This document shows positions 7,360 to 15,607 of a stretch of 64,000 bases of DNA, piece by piece (position 1 is the stretch's first letter; the number at the start of each line of letters is the position of its first letter). The notes under the pieces are model-generated. The model had not been told where the DNA came from. It worked only from the letters and a program-made list of their open reading frames with translations, and did no database searches. The position numbers were made by a program, and so were the translations under genes. The DNA comes from Amycolatopsis decaplanina DSM 44594 (GTDB lineage Bacteria; Actinomycetota; Actinomycetes; Mycobacteriales; Pseudonocardiaceae), in the NCBI RefSeq assembly GCF_000342005.1, contig NZ_AOHO01000055.1, positions 385,406 to 449,405 of the forward strand, in the 5' to 3' direction.

Positions 7360-7819
7360 GTCGCCGTTTCTTGTCGATGGCCGAGGCATGTGCCCGGCTG
7401 CGAAAGCCTGGGGCACGACGCGGCGCACGAAGGCATGCCCGCGACGAATTCTGCGCGAGCGTGCTGGGACAACACGACACCCAAAACGTTGGACTGGCCC
7501 GTTCAACGAACGGCGTCGGCCGATGGTTCCGGTGCGGGGTAAGAGGGTTCGCGAAAAAGATCCACGTATCGCTCGCCCTGGGGAGCGGTCGGGTCGTATC
7601 GCTCGGTCTGTGCCTCGAGCGGATGACTGAACAGCGCACTGTCCGTGCTGTGAGTTTTGACGGTGAAACCTTTCGAAGGGGACCGCTGGTTCGCGGTCTT
7701 CGGCGAGGCCCGGGGACGATTTCCCGCCGCCTCGCACTGGATCGGCGTCACGCTGTGACAGCGCCGCCACCGACCACGGTACACGCCCCGGGGCCGAAAC
7801 CCCAGGGCGTCCACCCCGA
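7360..7819. other. 460-bp intergenic region, no gene recognised
   Basis: Lies between the start of the desaturase gene and the stop of the nitroreductase/hemerythrin gene, both on the minus strand. Open frames on both strands are Arg/Pro-rich and carry no domain pattern. It must contain the desaturase promoter, but I see no strong -35/-10 pair or long inverted repeat. A long 5' leader or small RNA is possible but unsupported. Confidence 0.5.
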
Positions 7820-8671
7820 TCAGCCGGGAGCCGTCACGTTGAGCGCCGCCACGACGGCTCGCTCTTCGTGGGCGAAATGCGCTTCGAGCTTCCCCGCGAG
7901 CACGTCGAACTCGTCGCGCAAGCGCACAGGGTCGCTCTCGCCGTGGACGTAGGCCTCCACGAGCTCACGGATCCGCTTCTGCAGCTCCGCGACGACGACG
8001 TGGTCCTCCCCGAGCTTGGTCAACACCGGCGCGAGGGCGGGAAAGCGTTGCGCCAGCATGGGAAACGCGCCCATGTCCTCACCGGTGTGATGCTTGGTCA
8101 GCGCCTCACAGAATGAAACACAATGCGCCCGCAAGGATTTCTCCATGGTGAGCACGCCCGCACGACCGGCCACGAGGTCGTCCACCCCGGCGCGCAACGT
8201 CTTGAGTTCCTCTCGCAGCCACTCGTGGACCTCCACCAGGAAATCCCCCATCCCCCGCACCCGGTCGTCGATCCGGTGCAAGATCACGACAGGCAGCTCC
8301 CGAGTCGTTTTCGCCTGATACTCGGCGAAACCCGGCTCCGCGGCGACGACCTTCACGAACAACGCGTCACGCTCCGCCGCGGGCGGAATGGCCGCGATCG
8401 CCTCATAGGTCTCGGTCCCCGTCTCGATCGTGACCCGATGGTCACGCCGGATGTTGTGGTACCAGCCCGGATGCGCCGGCGCCCCCATGTTCGAAGCGAC
8501 GACGACGGTCTTGCCGTCGATATCGAGATACCCCAACGGATTCGTCCGCCGCCTACCGCTCTTGGCACCGGTGGTGGTGAGCAGGATCAGCTTCCATCCC
8601 TCGAACATGCCGCCGAGCTCTCCGTTACTTCGCCTGAGTTCCTCGATCACCTGGTCGTTGAAGCCGGTCAA
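7820..8671 (-). CDS. F420-dependent nitroreductase (Ddn)-like domain fused to hemerythrin HHE domain
   Basis: 283 residues. Residues 1-145 match the deazaflavin (F420)-dependent Ddn family: KLILLTTTGAKSGRRRTNPL, VVASNMGAPAHPGWYHNI and the closing LPVVILHRI strand. Residues 160-283 are a helical hemerythrin-like domain with HKH-type ligands (HCVSFCEALTKHHTGED, EDHVVVAEL, HFAHEERAV) expected to bind a di-iron centre. The fusion suggests O2, NO or redox sensing coupled to an F420 reaction. Start chosen at TTG 8671, with AAAGGAA upstream and the family-like beginning TGFNDQVIEEL; the frame upstream of it is not family-like. Confidence 0.83.
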   Translation of the reverse strand: MTGFNDQVIEELRRSNGELGGMFEGWKLILLTTTGAKSGRRRTNPLGYLDIDGKTVVVASNMGAPAHPGWYHNIRRDHRVTIETGTETYEAIAAIPPAAERDALFVKVVAAEPGFAEYQAKTTRELPVVILHRIDDRVRGMGDFLVEVHEWLREELKTLRAGVDDLVAGRAGVLTMEKSLRAHCVSFCEALTKHHTGEDMGAFPMLAQRFPALAPVLTKLGEDHVVVAELQKRIRELVEAYVHGESDPVRLRDEFDVLAGKLEAHFAHEERAVVAALNVTAPG

Positions 8672-9070
8672 TGCGTTCCTTTCCCATCGATGTGTCGACA
8701 GGAGGGCGCGGAACCACCACCGGAAGAGAGCACACGAGCCTGGACGCGCCCGGCTTTCGAGCGCACCGCACGGAGGCGTCATCCCACGACGTGGGGATGA
8801 GTGAATGCGAGAGACGGTGTGTGCCGATCTCTGGTGGCCGAGTAGCCGCTACCTCCATGCGTAGGCCCATACGGGGCTCGGGAACGACGTTAGCACGGGG
8901 CCGGGCTGACGCGCACCTGCCTTGCTTCCTCAACGCTCTTCGCGGCTTTAAAGGCGCTTCGCCGCCTTAAGAATACTTCACATTCTTCGCTTCGCTTCTA
9001 TTTCATGCATTTTTGCCCACTAGGCCGATAGGGCTAGCGCAGGTGTTCGATTCGGAGTAATGTCGATGTC
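8672..9070. other. 399-bp intergenic region with an AT-rich pocket
   Basis: Divergent promoters for the nitroreductase/hemerythrin gene and the HNH gene. From about 8940 to 9060 the sequence is much richer in A/T than its surroundings, with an imperfect hairpin (CTTTAAAGGCG ... CGCCTTAAG, 8946-8971), a short repeat of TTCGC and GAAT-N7-ATTC. No small gene or RNA family recognised. Confidence 0.5.
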
Positions 9071-10327
9071 GTGGCCAGCGACAACAGACCCGAGACGACG
9101 TGCACCGAGTGGTGGCGTGTCGATACGGCGACGCTGCATGCCCGTAAGCAGGAATTGGAAGTGCTGAAGCGTCAAGCGGATGCCGAACAGAATGCGATCC
9201 TGGCGGAAATCAACGCGCGCGGGGTTCGGGGATGTTCAGGTCATTCGACGTTGGCGGCGATGATTTTCGAGGATTTCCATGTCACGGACAAGGAAGCCAG
9301 TGCCCGCGCCGACCGCGTGCTGGCGCTGCATCCCGGCGTGGAGGTAGGCGGCGGTGTCGTTCCACCCCTGGCGCCCCTCACCGCCGAAGCCGCGGCCGAG
9401 GGCGCGATCGGCGGCAGCCAGATCGACGCGATCATCCGTACCCTCGCGCGGATTCCTTCGAGCGTGCCGGAAGAGGACGTGCGGAGCGGGGAGAAGATCC
9501 TCGTCGACCTCGCCCGGCAGGCGGGGCCACGGCAGATCGCCCGCGCCGGGCGCCGTCTGCTGGACAAACTCGACCCGGACGGCAAAGAACCCCGCAACGA
9601 GGACCCGAAGGACACCCGACCGGAGCTGCGGTTCGTCACACACCGCGACGGCACCCTCGGCCTCAAAGCGCGACTCGACCTCGAAACCTACGCACGCCTG
9701 AAGTCCGACCTCGACCCCATGGCCAAACCACACAAAGCCATCGACGGCGTCCGGGACTCCCGCACCCAGGACGAACGCTACGGCGACGCGTTCACCGACT
9801 ACGTCCGGTTGAAAACCACCAGCCGGAATCTGCCCGGCCAGGCCGGGGAAGCGACGCACATCCTGGTCACCATGTCGTATGAGGACCTCATGCGCGATCT
9901 CGGGGAAGCCCACCTCGACCTCGTCGGGCCGATCAGCGCCACCGACGCCCGCATCCTCGCCTGCGACGCCCGCGTCCGCCCTGGCGTCCTCGGCACCGCA
10001 GGCGAACCCTTGGACATCGGCCGCTCGAAACGCACCGTGTCGCTGGCGCAGAAGTACGCGCTCACCATTCGCGACGGCGGCTGCGCGTTCCCCGGCTGCG
10101 ACATGCCGGTACCGCGCTGCACCGCCCACCACATCGTTTTTTGGCGCCACCACGGCGAAACAAAGATCGACAACCTGGTGTTGTTGTGTACTCGGCATCA
10201 CCGGTTGATCCACCACAGCGAATGGAAAGTCCGCATCGCCCAAGACGGACTCCCCGAATTCACCCCACCCGCCTACCTCGACCCCACCGGAACCCCAAGA
10301 CGCAACACCATGCACCTCCGGACATAA
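9071..10327 (+). CDS. DUF222 / HNH endonuclease domain protein (13E12 family)
   Basis: 418 residues. N-terminal helical DUF222 region (about 20-310) and a C-terminal HNH nuclease: Cys pair in CAFPGCD near 340, core AHHIVFW and the closing CTRHHRLIHH. This is the architecture of the mycobacterial REP13E12 proteins, which occur in many copies in actinomycetes and are linked to repeat elements and phage integration; biochemical role not settled. The GTG at 9071 gives the usual short N-terminus, ribosome site weak. Preceded by an AT-rich pocket and followed 37 bp later by a 50-bp perfect palindrome. Confidence 0.85.
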   Translation: MASDNRPETTCTEWWRVDTATLHARKQELEVLKRQADAEQNAILAEINARGVRGCSGHSTLAAMIFEDFHVTDKEASARADRVLALHPGVEVGGGVVPPLAPLTAEAAAEGAIGGSQIDAIIRTLARIPSSVPEEDVRSGEKILVDLARQAGPRQIARAGRRLLDKLDPDGKEPRNEDPKDTRPELRFVTHRDGTLGLKARLDLETYARLKSDLDPMAKPHKAIDGVRDSRTQDERYGDAFTDYVRLKTTSRNLPGQAGEATHILVTMSYEDLMRDLGEAHLDLVGPISATDARILACDARVRPGVLGTAGEPLDIGRSKRTVSLAQKYALTIRDGGCAFPGCDMPVPRCTAHHIVFWRHHGETKIDNLVLLCTRHHRLIHHSEWKVRIAQDGLPEFTPPAYLDPTGTPRRNTMHLRT

Positions 10328-10364
10328 GCCGACCCCGTTGGGCTCAGTTGGTCGTGAGCGGCGA

Positions 10365-10414
10365 GCCTCGTGAGTGGTAAGGACGGTTAGAACCGTCCTT
10401 ACCACTCACGAGGC
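10365..10414. repeat. Palindromic repeat element, copy 1 (core shared with 38166 and 49369)
   Basis: Perfect hairpin with 24-bp arms and a two-base AG loop. The inner 46 bp are identical, in reverse orientation (loop AG instead of CT), to the copies at 38166-38211 and 49369-49414. It lies between the convergent HNH and acetyltransferase genes and could terminate transcription from both sides. On the plus strand it holds TGA, TAA and TAG, one in each frame. Confidence 0.9.
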
Positions 10415-10496
10415 GAAGGGACTCACCTCGCATCGAATGCGGGGAAAGTCCCTTTCCCCGCCTGTCCCGAACGAACCGCGGCATCCGGCGGAGTCC

Positions 10497-10961
10497 CTAA
10501 TCCAAGGCCAACTCCCCGACCACCTGATCCCCGCTCTTCTCTCCTGTCAACCGGAACCCGAGCCTCAGGTAAAAGCGCTCGGGCCCGTCCTCGCCCGGGT
10601 GCCAGGAGGCGGTGAGGCGGTTGCCGCCCCGGCGGCGGATCTCGGCGGCCACGGCCCCGACCGCGAAACGGCCGTAGCCCCGGCCCTGCTCGACGGCCGC
10701 GATGTTGAGCCGCCACAGCCCTGAGCGGATGTCGGTGCCCGTGCCGTCACCCGCGAAGTCGATGCCCAGGAAGGCCATGAGGAAACCCACCAGCCGGTCG
10801 CCGTCGAAAATGAGTCGAGGCCAAGCGATGCCGGGGTACACATAGGCCTCGGCGAGGGACTTCACGACCGGCGCGACCAAATGGTTCTGATCCGGGTGGA
10901 CCTTCAGCTCGATCGCGGCGTCGAAGTTGGCGGCCGTGACCTCGGCCAGCCGGAGTGTCAT
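10497..10961 (-). CDS. GNAT-family N-acetyltransferase
   Basis: 154 residues. Acetyl-CoA-dependent acyltransferase fold: WRLNIAAVEQGRGYGRFAVGAV holds the acetyl-CoA pyrophosphate motif (Q-GRGYG, about 97-103) and the C-terminal FYLRLGFRLTGE strand is typical. The N-terminus (LRLAEVTAANFDAAIELKV) resembles the BltD/diamine-acetyltransferase branch, so a polyamine or amine substrate is possible. It begins 3 bp after the stop of the phosphotransferase gene, giving a two-gene operon; a kinase and an acetyltransferase together recall aminoglycoside inactivation, but no resistance role is shown. Confidence 0.82.
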   Translation of the reverse strand: MTLRLAEVTAANFDAAIELKVHPDQNHLVAPVVKSLAEAYVYPGIAWPRLIFDGDRLVGFLMAFLGIDFAGDGTGTDIRSGLWRLNIAAVEQGRGYGRFAVGAVAAEIRRRGGNRLTASWHPGEDGPERFYLRLGFRLTGEKSGDQVVGELALD

Positions 10962-10964
10962 GCC

Positions 10965-11843
10965 CTAACCCCCCTCGTCCACCACGGCCCGGATCACGTG
11001 CCGCGCGTTTCCCGCCATGGCCTCGTTCGTCTCCCGGTAGTACGGCAATGCGATCAGCGCCTGCGAAAGAGTCCTCACGCGGCCGCGGCTCCAGGTCACG
11101 TCGTCCACGCCCAGGGCCTCCCGGAAGACTTCCCGCGCATCGGCGGGCAAGAGATTCCACGCCGGGAACAGGTCGCAGGCCGGATCGCCCGCGCCCATGC
11201 AGCCGAAATCGATCACTGCGGAGAGCCGATCGCCGTCCAACAGGAGGTTGCCCGGCATCAGGTCGGCGTGCAGCCACACCGGCGCCCCCTCCGGCTCCGG
11301 CGTCCGCAACGCGTCCTCCCAGAGAGCGAGGACGGCGTCGCAGTCGACGTTCTCTTCCGGAATCGTGCGCAGGTGTTCGATCGCCGACCGCGTCTCCGCG
11401 TCCAGCGTCGCGAGCGGTCCGCCGCGGTGTGCCTTCGGCGCCCGCGTCGGCGGAATGCGTCGCATCGCCAGCACGAACTCGGCCAGGTCTTCGGCAAGCG
11501 GCACGGGCAAGCCGAGCGCATCCGGCCGCGGATTCTCACCCGGCAGCCAGCGATATACCGACCATGGCCACGGGTAACCGTCCGCGGGCAGTCCTGCCCC
11601 GAGCACCTCGGGGATCGGCGTGGGCAGCCGTGACGCGATACGGGGCAGCCACTTCTGCTCCAGCGCCACGTCCTGCGCACCGCTCTTTGTCAGCGGCAAC
11701 CGTACGACCATGTCGTCGCCCAGCCGGAACATGGCGTTGACCGTGCCACCGGACGGCCACCGTTCGACCGCCTGCCCATCCCACCGAGGGAACTGTGCCG
11801 CGATCAACTTCCGTACGAGGTTCTCGTCGACCACGACGGACAT
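10965..11843 (-). CDS. Aminoglycoside phosphotransferase (APH)-fold kinase
   Basis: 292 residues. Kinase-like fold with N-lobe (VVRLPLTKSGAQDVALEQKW, putative ATP Lys), Brenner motif WLHADLMPGNLLL with catalytic Asp near 195 and the metal-binding DFG (VIDFGCMGAGDPACDL). APH-fold enzymes phosphorylate aminoglycosides, macrolides, choline or other small alcohols; this subgroup is common in soil actinomycetes without known resistance. ATG 11843 is preferred; two further ATGs at 11861 and 11864 add only a Gly-rich leader. Divergent from the acetyltransferase at 11871. Confidence 0.82.
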   Translation of the reverse strand: MSVVVDENLVRKLIAAQFPRWDGQAVERWPSGGTVNAMFRLGDDMVVRLPLTKSGAQDVALEQKWLPRIASRLPTPIPEVLGAGLPADGYPWPWSVYRWLPGENPRPDALGLPVPLAEDLAEFVLAMRRIPPTRAPKAHRGGPLATLDAETRSAIEHLRTIPEENVDCDAVLALWEDALRTPEPEGAPVWLHADLMPGNLLLDGDRLSAVIDFGCMGAGDPACDLFPAWNLLPADAREVFREALGVDDVTWSRGRVRTLSQALIALPYYRETNEAMAGNARHVIRAVVDEGG

Positions 11844-11870
11844 CCAACCACCGCCGGGCATCATCGAGCC

Positions 11871-12398
11871 ATGCCGATCCTCACCGGCCCGGAGCCGCTC
11901 ACCCCGGAGACCACCATCCGTCCGGCCCGGCCGGGCGAGGAGGACGCCGTACTCGACCTCCTCGCCGAGGCCGCCGCCTGGCTGGCGGGCCGCGGGATCC
12001 ATCAATGGCCGCAACGCTTTCCGCGGGAATCGGTACGCCACCAGATCCAGGTGGGCGAGGCGCTGCTGATCATCGGACGCCGCGAGCCGATCGCGACCTG
12101 CGTGGTGACCGAGGCGGATCCGGAACTCTGGGGCGTAACCGCGGAATCGGCCTACTATCTGGGCCGCCTCGCGGTGGCGCGGAAAGCGGCCGGGGCCGGG
12201 CCCGGGAACCGGATCATCGACTGGATCGGCGAGAAAGCCGCCGCGCGGGGCAAGGCCTTCGTCCGGGTGGCGACCACGAGGGACCACCCGGCCTTGCGCG
12301 GGCTTTACGCGCGTGCGGGCTTCGAGCACGTGGCGGACCCGCCCGCGGCTGAATGGCCCACCAGCCTTTACCAGCGGCGAGCGGCCGTCGGCCCGTGA
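11871..12398 (+). CDS. GNAT-family N-acetyltransferase
   Basis: 175 residues. Begins with the usual TIRPARPGEEDAVLDLLAEAA strand-helix; LGRLAVARKAAGAGPGNRIIDW is the acetyl-CoA binding region (about 103-124), and RGLYARAGFEHV the C-terminal strand. The pyrophosphate loop reads RKAAGAGPG rather than the common R-x-x-G-x-G/A, still compatible with function. Substrate unknown. Convergent with the thioesterase gene, with stop codons directly adjacent (12398/12399) and no room for a separate terminator. Confidence 0.8.
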   Translation: MPILTGPEPLTPETTIRPARPGEEDAVLDLLAEAAAWLAGRGIHQWPQRFPRESVRHQIQVGEALLIIGRREPIATCVVTEADPELWGVTAESAYYLGRLAVARKAAGAGPGNRIIDWIGEKAAARGKAFVRVATTRDHPALRGLYARAGFEHVADPPAAEWPTSLYQRRAAVGP

Positions 12399-12851
12399 TC
12401 ACGGCAGACCGAGGATTTCCGGCCGCGCCGCGTATTTCCGCCAGTGTCGCCCCGGTTCCGTGACCAGACGTCGTCGTTCGAGATCCAGCAGCCCGGAGAC
12501 GCTTTCCACCTCGGCGACGACGGCACCGTCCGGAGCCACGAATTCCTGGACGACGCGTGACACTTTGCCCGGCTCCCAGGTGAACCGGGTCAAGACGTCG
12601 ATCCGCGCGCGGGCGCGAAGCTCGCGGCGGAACCGGATCGTCGTTTCGAGGTTCACGGGGCCGAGGTTCCCGGCCTTGAGCGCCAACGGGTCCACCCCGG
12701 CCGCCCACACGCATTCCCAGCGCGCGTGATCGGCGTACGCGAGGTAGGCGGGGCCGCGTACGTGACCGTTGATGTCGAGATCGTCCGTGCGGATGTCGAT
12801 GGTGACGCGAAAAGGTTCGAGCACTTCCCGATCTTCGCCTCGGCGGGTCAC
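12399..12851 (-). CDS. Acyl-CoA thioesterase (hotdog fold, 4HBT type)
   Basis: 150 residues. Hotdog-fold thioesterase: catalytic/oxyanion region TDDLDINGHVRGPAYLAYADHARWE near 25-45 in place of the classical D-x-x-GHVNN, then the long beta strand FRRELRARARIDVLTRF. It would release CoA from an acyl or hydroxybenzoyl thioester. GTG at 12851 is chosen: it sits one base after the AraC stop (TGAGGTG), implying translational coupling with that regulator. Longer frames upstream overlap the AraC gene entirely. Confidence 0.8.
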   Translation of the reverse strand: MTRRGEDREVLEPFRVTIDIRTDDLDINGHVRGPAYLAYADHARWECVWAAGVDPLALKAGNLGPVNLETTIRFRRELRARARIDVLTRFTWEPGKVSRVVQEFVAPDGAVVAEVESVSGLLDLERRRLVTEPGRHWRKYAARPEILGLP

Positions 12852-12852
12852 C

Positions 12853-13629
12853 TCAGTCTGGAACGTTTCGGCCAGTCCAGGACCGCACGAGCGCGCCGGG
12901 CGAGGCGCCCGCCAGCCGTCGGCACTCCCGTCCGAGGTGAGACTGATCCGCGTAGCCCACATCGGCGGCGACGCCGGCGAGCGACGCATGGTCCCGTGCC
13001 ACGGCCTCGACCCGATTGAGGAACCGGTGGAACCGCAGCACCCGCTGCAGTTCCTTGGGACCGACGCCGACGTCGTGCCGCACATGCCGCCGAAGGCCAC
13101 GCTCGCTCACACCGAGCTCCGCCGCCACCCGGTCGGTGCGGGCGCCGGGCGCACGCAACGCGCGAGCGGCCGCGACCGACAGCCCGTCCGGCTCGACGTC
13201 CCGGATCCGCTCGGCGACCAGCGCTTCCAGCACAGACCGCGCCTCGCCAGGCGTCCCGGACCCGGCCAGCCTGGATTCCGCACGGCGTGCTTTCGCGGCC
13301 CACACGTCGCGCAACGGGGTGGCGCCCGCGGTCAGCTCCGTCATCGGCAGGCCCAGCACCGCACCGCCGGCGCCGCATCGCAGGCGGAGCCCGACGGTCC
13401 AGTCCGCCGACGGCAGGTCATGCCGCAGCACACCGTGCACCGTGGTGACCGCGGCGAGCACCCTCCCGTCCCAGACGAGGTCCACACAGCCGTCCGGGAA
13501 CACCGTCAGCGGACGGCGGCACCCCACCAAGCCCGTCCAGGCGCTCTCGACCACGCCGGCCACCGCCGCGGCCGGCGTGCTTTCGCGGTACACCGAACGG
13601 CCCGAACGGCGACGCAGCGGAACACCCAC
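12853..13629 (-). CDS. AraC-family transcriptional regulator
   Basis: 258 residues. N-terminal half is the DUF6597-like sensory domain found in many actinobacterial AraC proteins (VFPDGCVDLVWDG, VGLRLRCGAGGAVLGLP). C-terminal double helix-turn-helix at 160-250 with the AraC signature (GVAADVGYADQSHLGREC and FRRLAGASPGALVR-like ending). Probably an activator of the coupled thioesterase gene or of the divergent gene at 13696. GTG start at 13629; 66 bp separate it from the divergent gene, so both promoters lie there. Confidence 0.85.
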   Translation of the reverse strand: MGVPLRRRSGRSVYRESTPAAAVAGVVESAWTGLVGCRRPLTVFPDGCVDLVWDGRVLAAVTTVHGVLRHDLPSADWTVGLRLRCGAGGAVLGLPMTELTAGATPLRDVWAAKARRAESRLAGSGTPGEARSVLEALVAERIRDVEPDGLSVAAARALRAPGARTDRVAAELGVSERGLRRHVRHDVGVGPKELQRVLRFHRFLNRVEAVARDHASLAGVAADVGYADQSHLGRECRRLAGASPGALVRSWTGRNVPD

Positions 13630-13695
13630 GCCGGCAGTATGCCCCCGCCCACCGACAAGATGCGCTCCACTTGATCATGCTGAAGACTTGCCGTC

Positions 13696-14415
13696 GTGCT
13701 GCGGCCGGTGCTCGACCCGTCCCCTGCCGAGTGGATCTCCTCCAGGCTCGGCGGGGCTTTCGGCGCGGCAGGCCGCACGGTCCCGCGTGGATACGCCGCC
13801 TACGCGCGCCTCTGCCACCCCGCCGAACGCGACCGCGGCGGCTGGGCGAGCTGGCGCGAAGCCGCGGCCGAAACGGGACGCCGGGCCCATGGCGCCATGC
13901 AGTGGCACGCGCTCGTCGGCTCCCCGGATCCGGTGAATCTCACCGGCGCGCTCTGGCGGGGCTCCCCGCCGGGACGCGGCACCCTGCCGTCGCACAGCCT
14001 CACCGCCCTGCTGGCCGTTCTCGGCGAGCACACGTCCGCCTCGGAAGCCTGGTTCTGCCTTTGGGAAGGTTACGACTGGGCCGACGAGGCGACGTTGTCC
14101 CGCGAGCATCTCGACGCGCCGCGCCTGCGCCTTCCCGGCCGGGACTACCTGCTGTTCAGCGGGCCGCTGAAGTCGGCGGCCGAACTCGGCTGGCGGCCCC
14201 GGCCGAACTGGTTCGAGGCGCAATCCCCCAATCTGTTCTGGCCGGACGATCGCGCGTGGTGCGTCGCCACCGAGGTCGACTTCGATTCGACCCTCGTCGC
14301 CGGGGACGAGGCCCTGATCGACGCGCTCCTGGAGACACCCGGCCTGGAGGCATGGCGGATCGAATCCGACACCTCGCTCGCGGCCGACGGGGACCGGATC
14401 AACCGGCTCCCCTGA
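13696..14415 (+). CDS. Conserved hypothetical protein
   Basis: 239 residues, soluble, no signal peptide or membrane helix. Trp-rich (FCLWEGYDW, LGWRPRPNWF, RAWCVATEVDFDSTLVAGD), with a C-terminal acidic strand-helix segment ending LLETPGLEAWRIESDTSL. This wording is familiar from uncharacterised actinobacterial proteins, but I know no function. GTG start at 13696. Divergent from the AraC gene and convergent with the DUF427 gene (3 bp between stops). Codon use and composition match the neighbours, so I take it as real. Confidence 0.7.
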   Translation: MLRPVLDPSPAEWISSRLGGAFGAAGRTVPRGYAAYARLCHPAERDRGGWASWREAAAETGRRAHGAMQWHALVGSPDPVNLTGALWRGSPPGRGTLPSHSLTALLAVLGEHTSASEAWFCLWEGYDWADEATLSREHLDAPRLRLPGRDYLLFSGPLKSAAELGWRPRPNWFEAQSPNLFWPDDRAWCVATEVDFDSTLVAGDEALIDALLETPGLEAWRIESDTSLAADGDRINRLP

Positions 14416-14418
14416 GGG

Positions 14419-14793
14419 TCAGCGCTCTTCGATCGCGTCGACCTTCGTCGGGTAGAACGCCACGTGGTCCTTGATCCCGGCGACCGCGTCGTGCGGCGCC
14501 TCGTAGGTCCAGACGGCGTTCTCGGCGAGGCCGTCGCCGGTGCGGATGCTGTAGTACGACGCGTCGCCCTTGAACGGGCAGTACGTCGAGTGTTCCGTCC
14601 GCTCCAGCAGGCCGAAATCGACGTCGGCACGCGGGATGTACTGCACGGGCGGGTAGTTCGCCTCCCGCAGCGTGAGCACGTTCGCGCTGTCCGCCACGAC
14701 CTTCCCGCCTGCCGTGACGACCACCCGCGCCGGGTTCGGCGCCACCGTGATCGGATGGGCCGCGCTGGGCTTCAACACCTTCTTGTCAGACAT
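14419..14793 (-). CDS. DUF427 domain protein
   Basis: 124 residues. Matches the DUF427 family: VRVVVTAGGKVVADS-like strand near 25, REANYPPVQYIPRADVD, then CPFKGDASYYSI and the closing ENAVWTYEAPHD. A small beta-rich fold of unknown biochemistry, often next to redox or methyltransferase genes. ATG at 14793 gives the normal N-terminus; upstream in-frame extension is rejected because it runs into the acid phosphatase gene. It is the last gene of a minus-strand run starting at 18525. Confidence 0.85.
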   Translation of the reverse strand: MSDKKVLKPSAAHPITVAPNPARVVVTAGGKVVADSANVLTLREANYPPVQYIPRADVDFGLLERTEHSTYCPFKGDASYYSIRTGDGLAENAVWTYEAPHDAVAGIKDHVAFYPTKVDAIEER

Positions 14794-14831
14794 ACCGGGC
14801 ACAGCGACGCCGAACGCGCGGATATTCCCCG

Positions 14832-15596
14832 TCAGGGCAGGTAGTACATCGGATTCGGCAGCTTGACCGGGAACTCGGCGTAACCGCCTTCGAGGTCGCT
14901 GAACTGGTCGCCGAAGTTGGCCAGGATGGTCGCGCCGGTCGCGGCGATGTGCTTCCGAGTGCCCGATTTGTACTGGACGGTGGTGCAGGTCAGCCCGCAC
15001 GGCAGGTAGTCCGGCGCGGTGGTCTTCGGTTTGAAGAACGCCCCCGCCGGCGCCGGGTAGCCCTCGTTCGCGAGGTTCTTGAGCGACTGCGGGCCCTGGA
15101 ACTCGTTGCGCCCGGTCAGGAAGTAGATCTTCACGCCGCGCTGCGCGGCCCAGTTCGCCAGTTCCAGCACCGGCTTGTTCGCGACGAACGTACCCTTGTC
15201 GATCGCTTCCTGCTGCTTCACCGGGTCGAAGCCGAAGTCGTTGTCCGCTTCCCAGCCGTAGGTGACCTCGGCGGTGTCGTCGACGTCGAACACGACGGCG
15301 GGGTTCTCGACGCCCCGGTCCAGCCTCCGCGTGAGGTAGCGCTTGGCGTCCTCGACCTGGCGCTTGGTGTCGGTGACGAACCGGCTGCCCTCGGAGTATC
15401 GGTGCTTGCCGTCGCTGCCGACGACATCGCCGTAGTAGGCCTTCACGTCGAGTTTGACCTGGCCGATGTTGGCGGGCTCGTGACCACGCCGCCAGGTGGC
15501 GTCGTCTTGATTCGCGACGGCGGTGGCACCGCCCGCGAGGACGGCTCCGGCGGCCGCGGCGGCGGCCAGTTTCAGCAGACCGGTGAACCGGCTCAT
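14832..15596 (-). CDS. Secreted HAD-superfamily acid phosphatase (class B-like)
   Basis: 254 residues. N-terminal signal peptide (Ala-rich core at 8-27, probable cleavage near AVA-N). HAD phosphatase motif I is FDVDDTAEVTY (nucleophile Asp at about 103, acid Asp two later), motif II is FLTGRNEF, and the C-terminal ANFGDQFSDLEGGY gives motif IV. Lys is found in TRKHIAATG. It should hydrolyse phosphomonoesters outside the cell. GGAG 8 bp before ATG 15596 supports this start. Located 11 bp after the methyltransferase stop, in the same transcription direction. Confidence 0.86.
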   Translation of the reverse strand: MSRFTGLLKLAAAAAAGAVLAGGATAVANQDDATWRRGHEPANIGQVKLDVKAYYGDVVGSDGKHRYSEGSRFVTDTKRQVEDAKRYLTRRLDRGVENPAVVFDVDDTAEVTYGWEADNDFGFDPVKQQEAIDKGTFVANKPVLELANWAAQRGVKIYFLTGRNEFQGPQSLKNLANEGYPAPAGAFFKPKTTAPDYLPCGLTCTTVQYKSGTRKHIAATGATILANFGDQFSDLEGGYAEFPVKLPNPMYYLP

Positions 15597-15607
15597 GGAA
15601 ATGCTCC

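Noticed and set aside
7371..7952. Plus-strand open frame across the desaturase upstream region
   Set aside because: It overlaps the hemerythrin domain gene in antisense and has no domain or ribosome site.
8672..9070. tRNA or small structured RNA in the AT-rich gap
   Set aside because: No cloverleaf, no T-loop GGTTCGAATCC-type segment in context; GTGTTCGATTCGG near 9042 resembles one arm only.
10365..10414. Insertion sequence ends or a CRISPR repeat
   Set aside because: Only a palindrome with a two-base loop; no transposase, no target duplication visible, no array with spacers.
10423..11870. Dedicated aminoglycoside resistance operon
   Set aside because: Kinase and acetyltransferase folds are too broad in substrate; no producer genes or known resistance signatures beside them.
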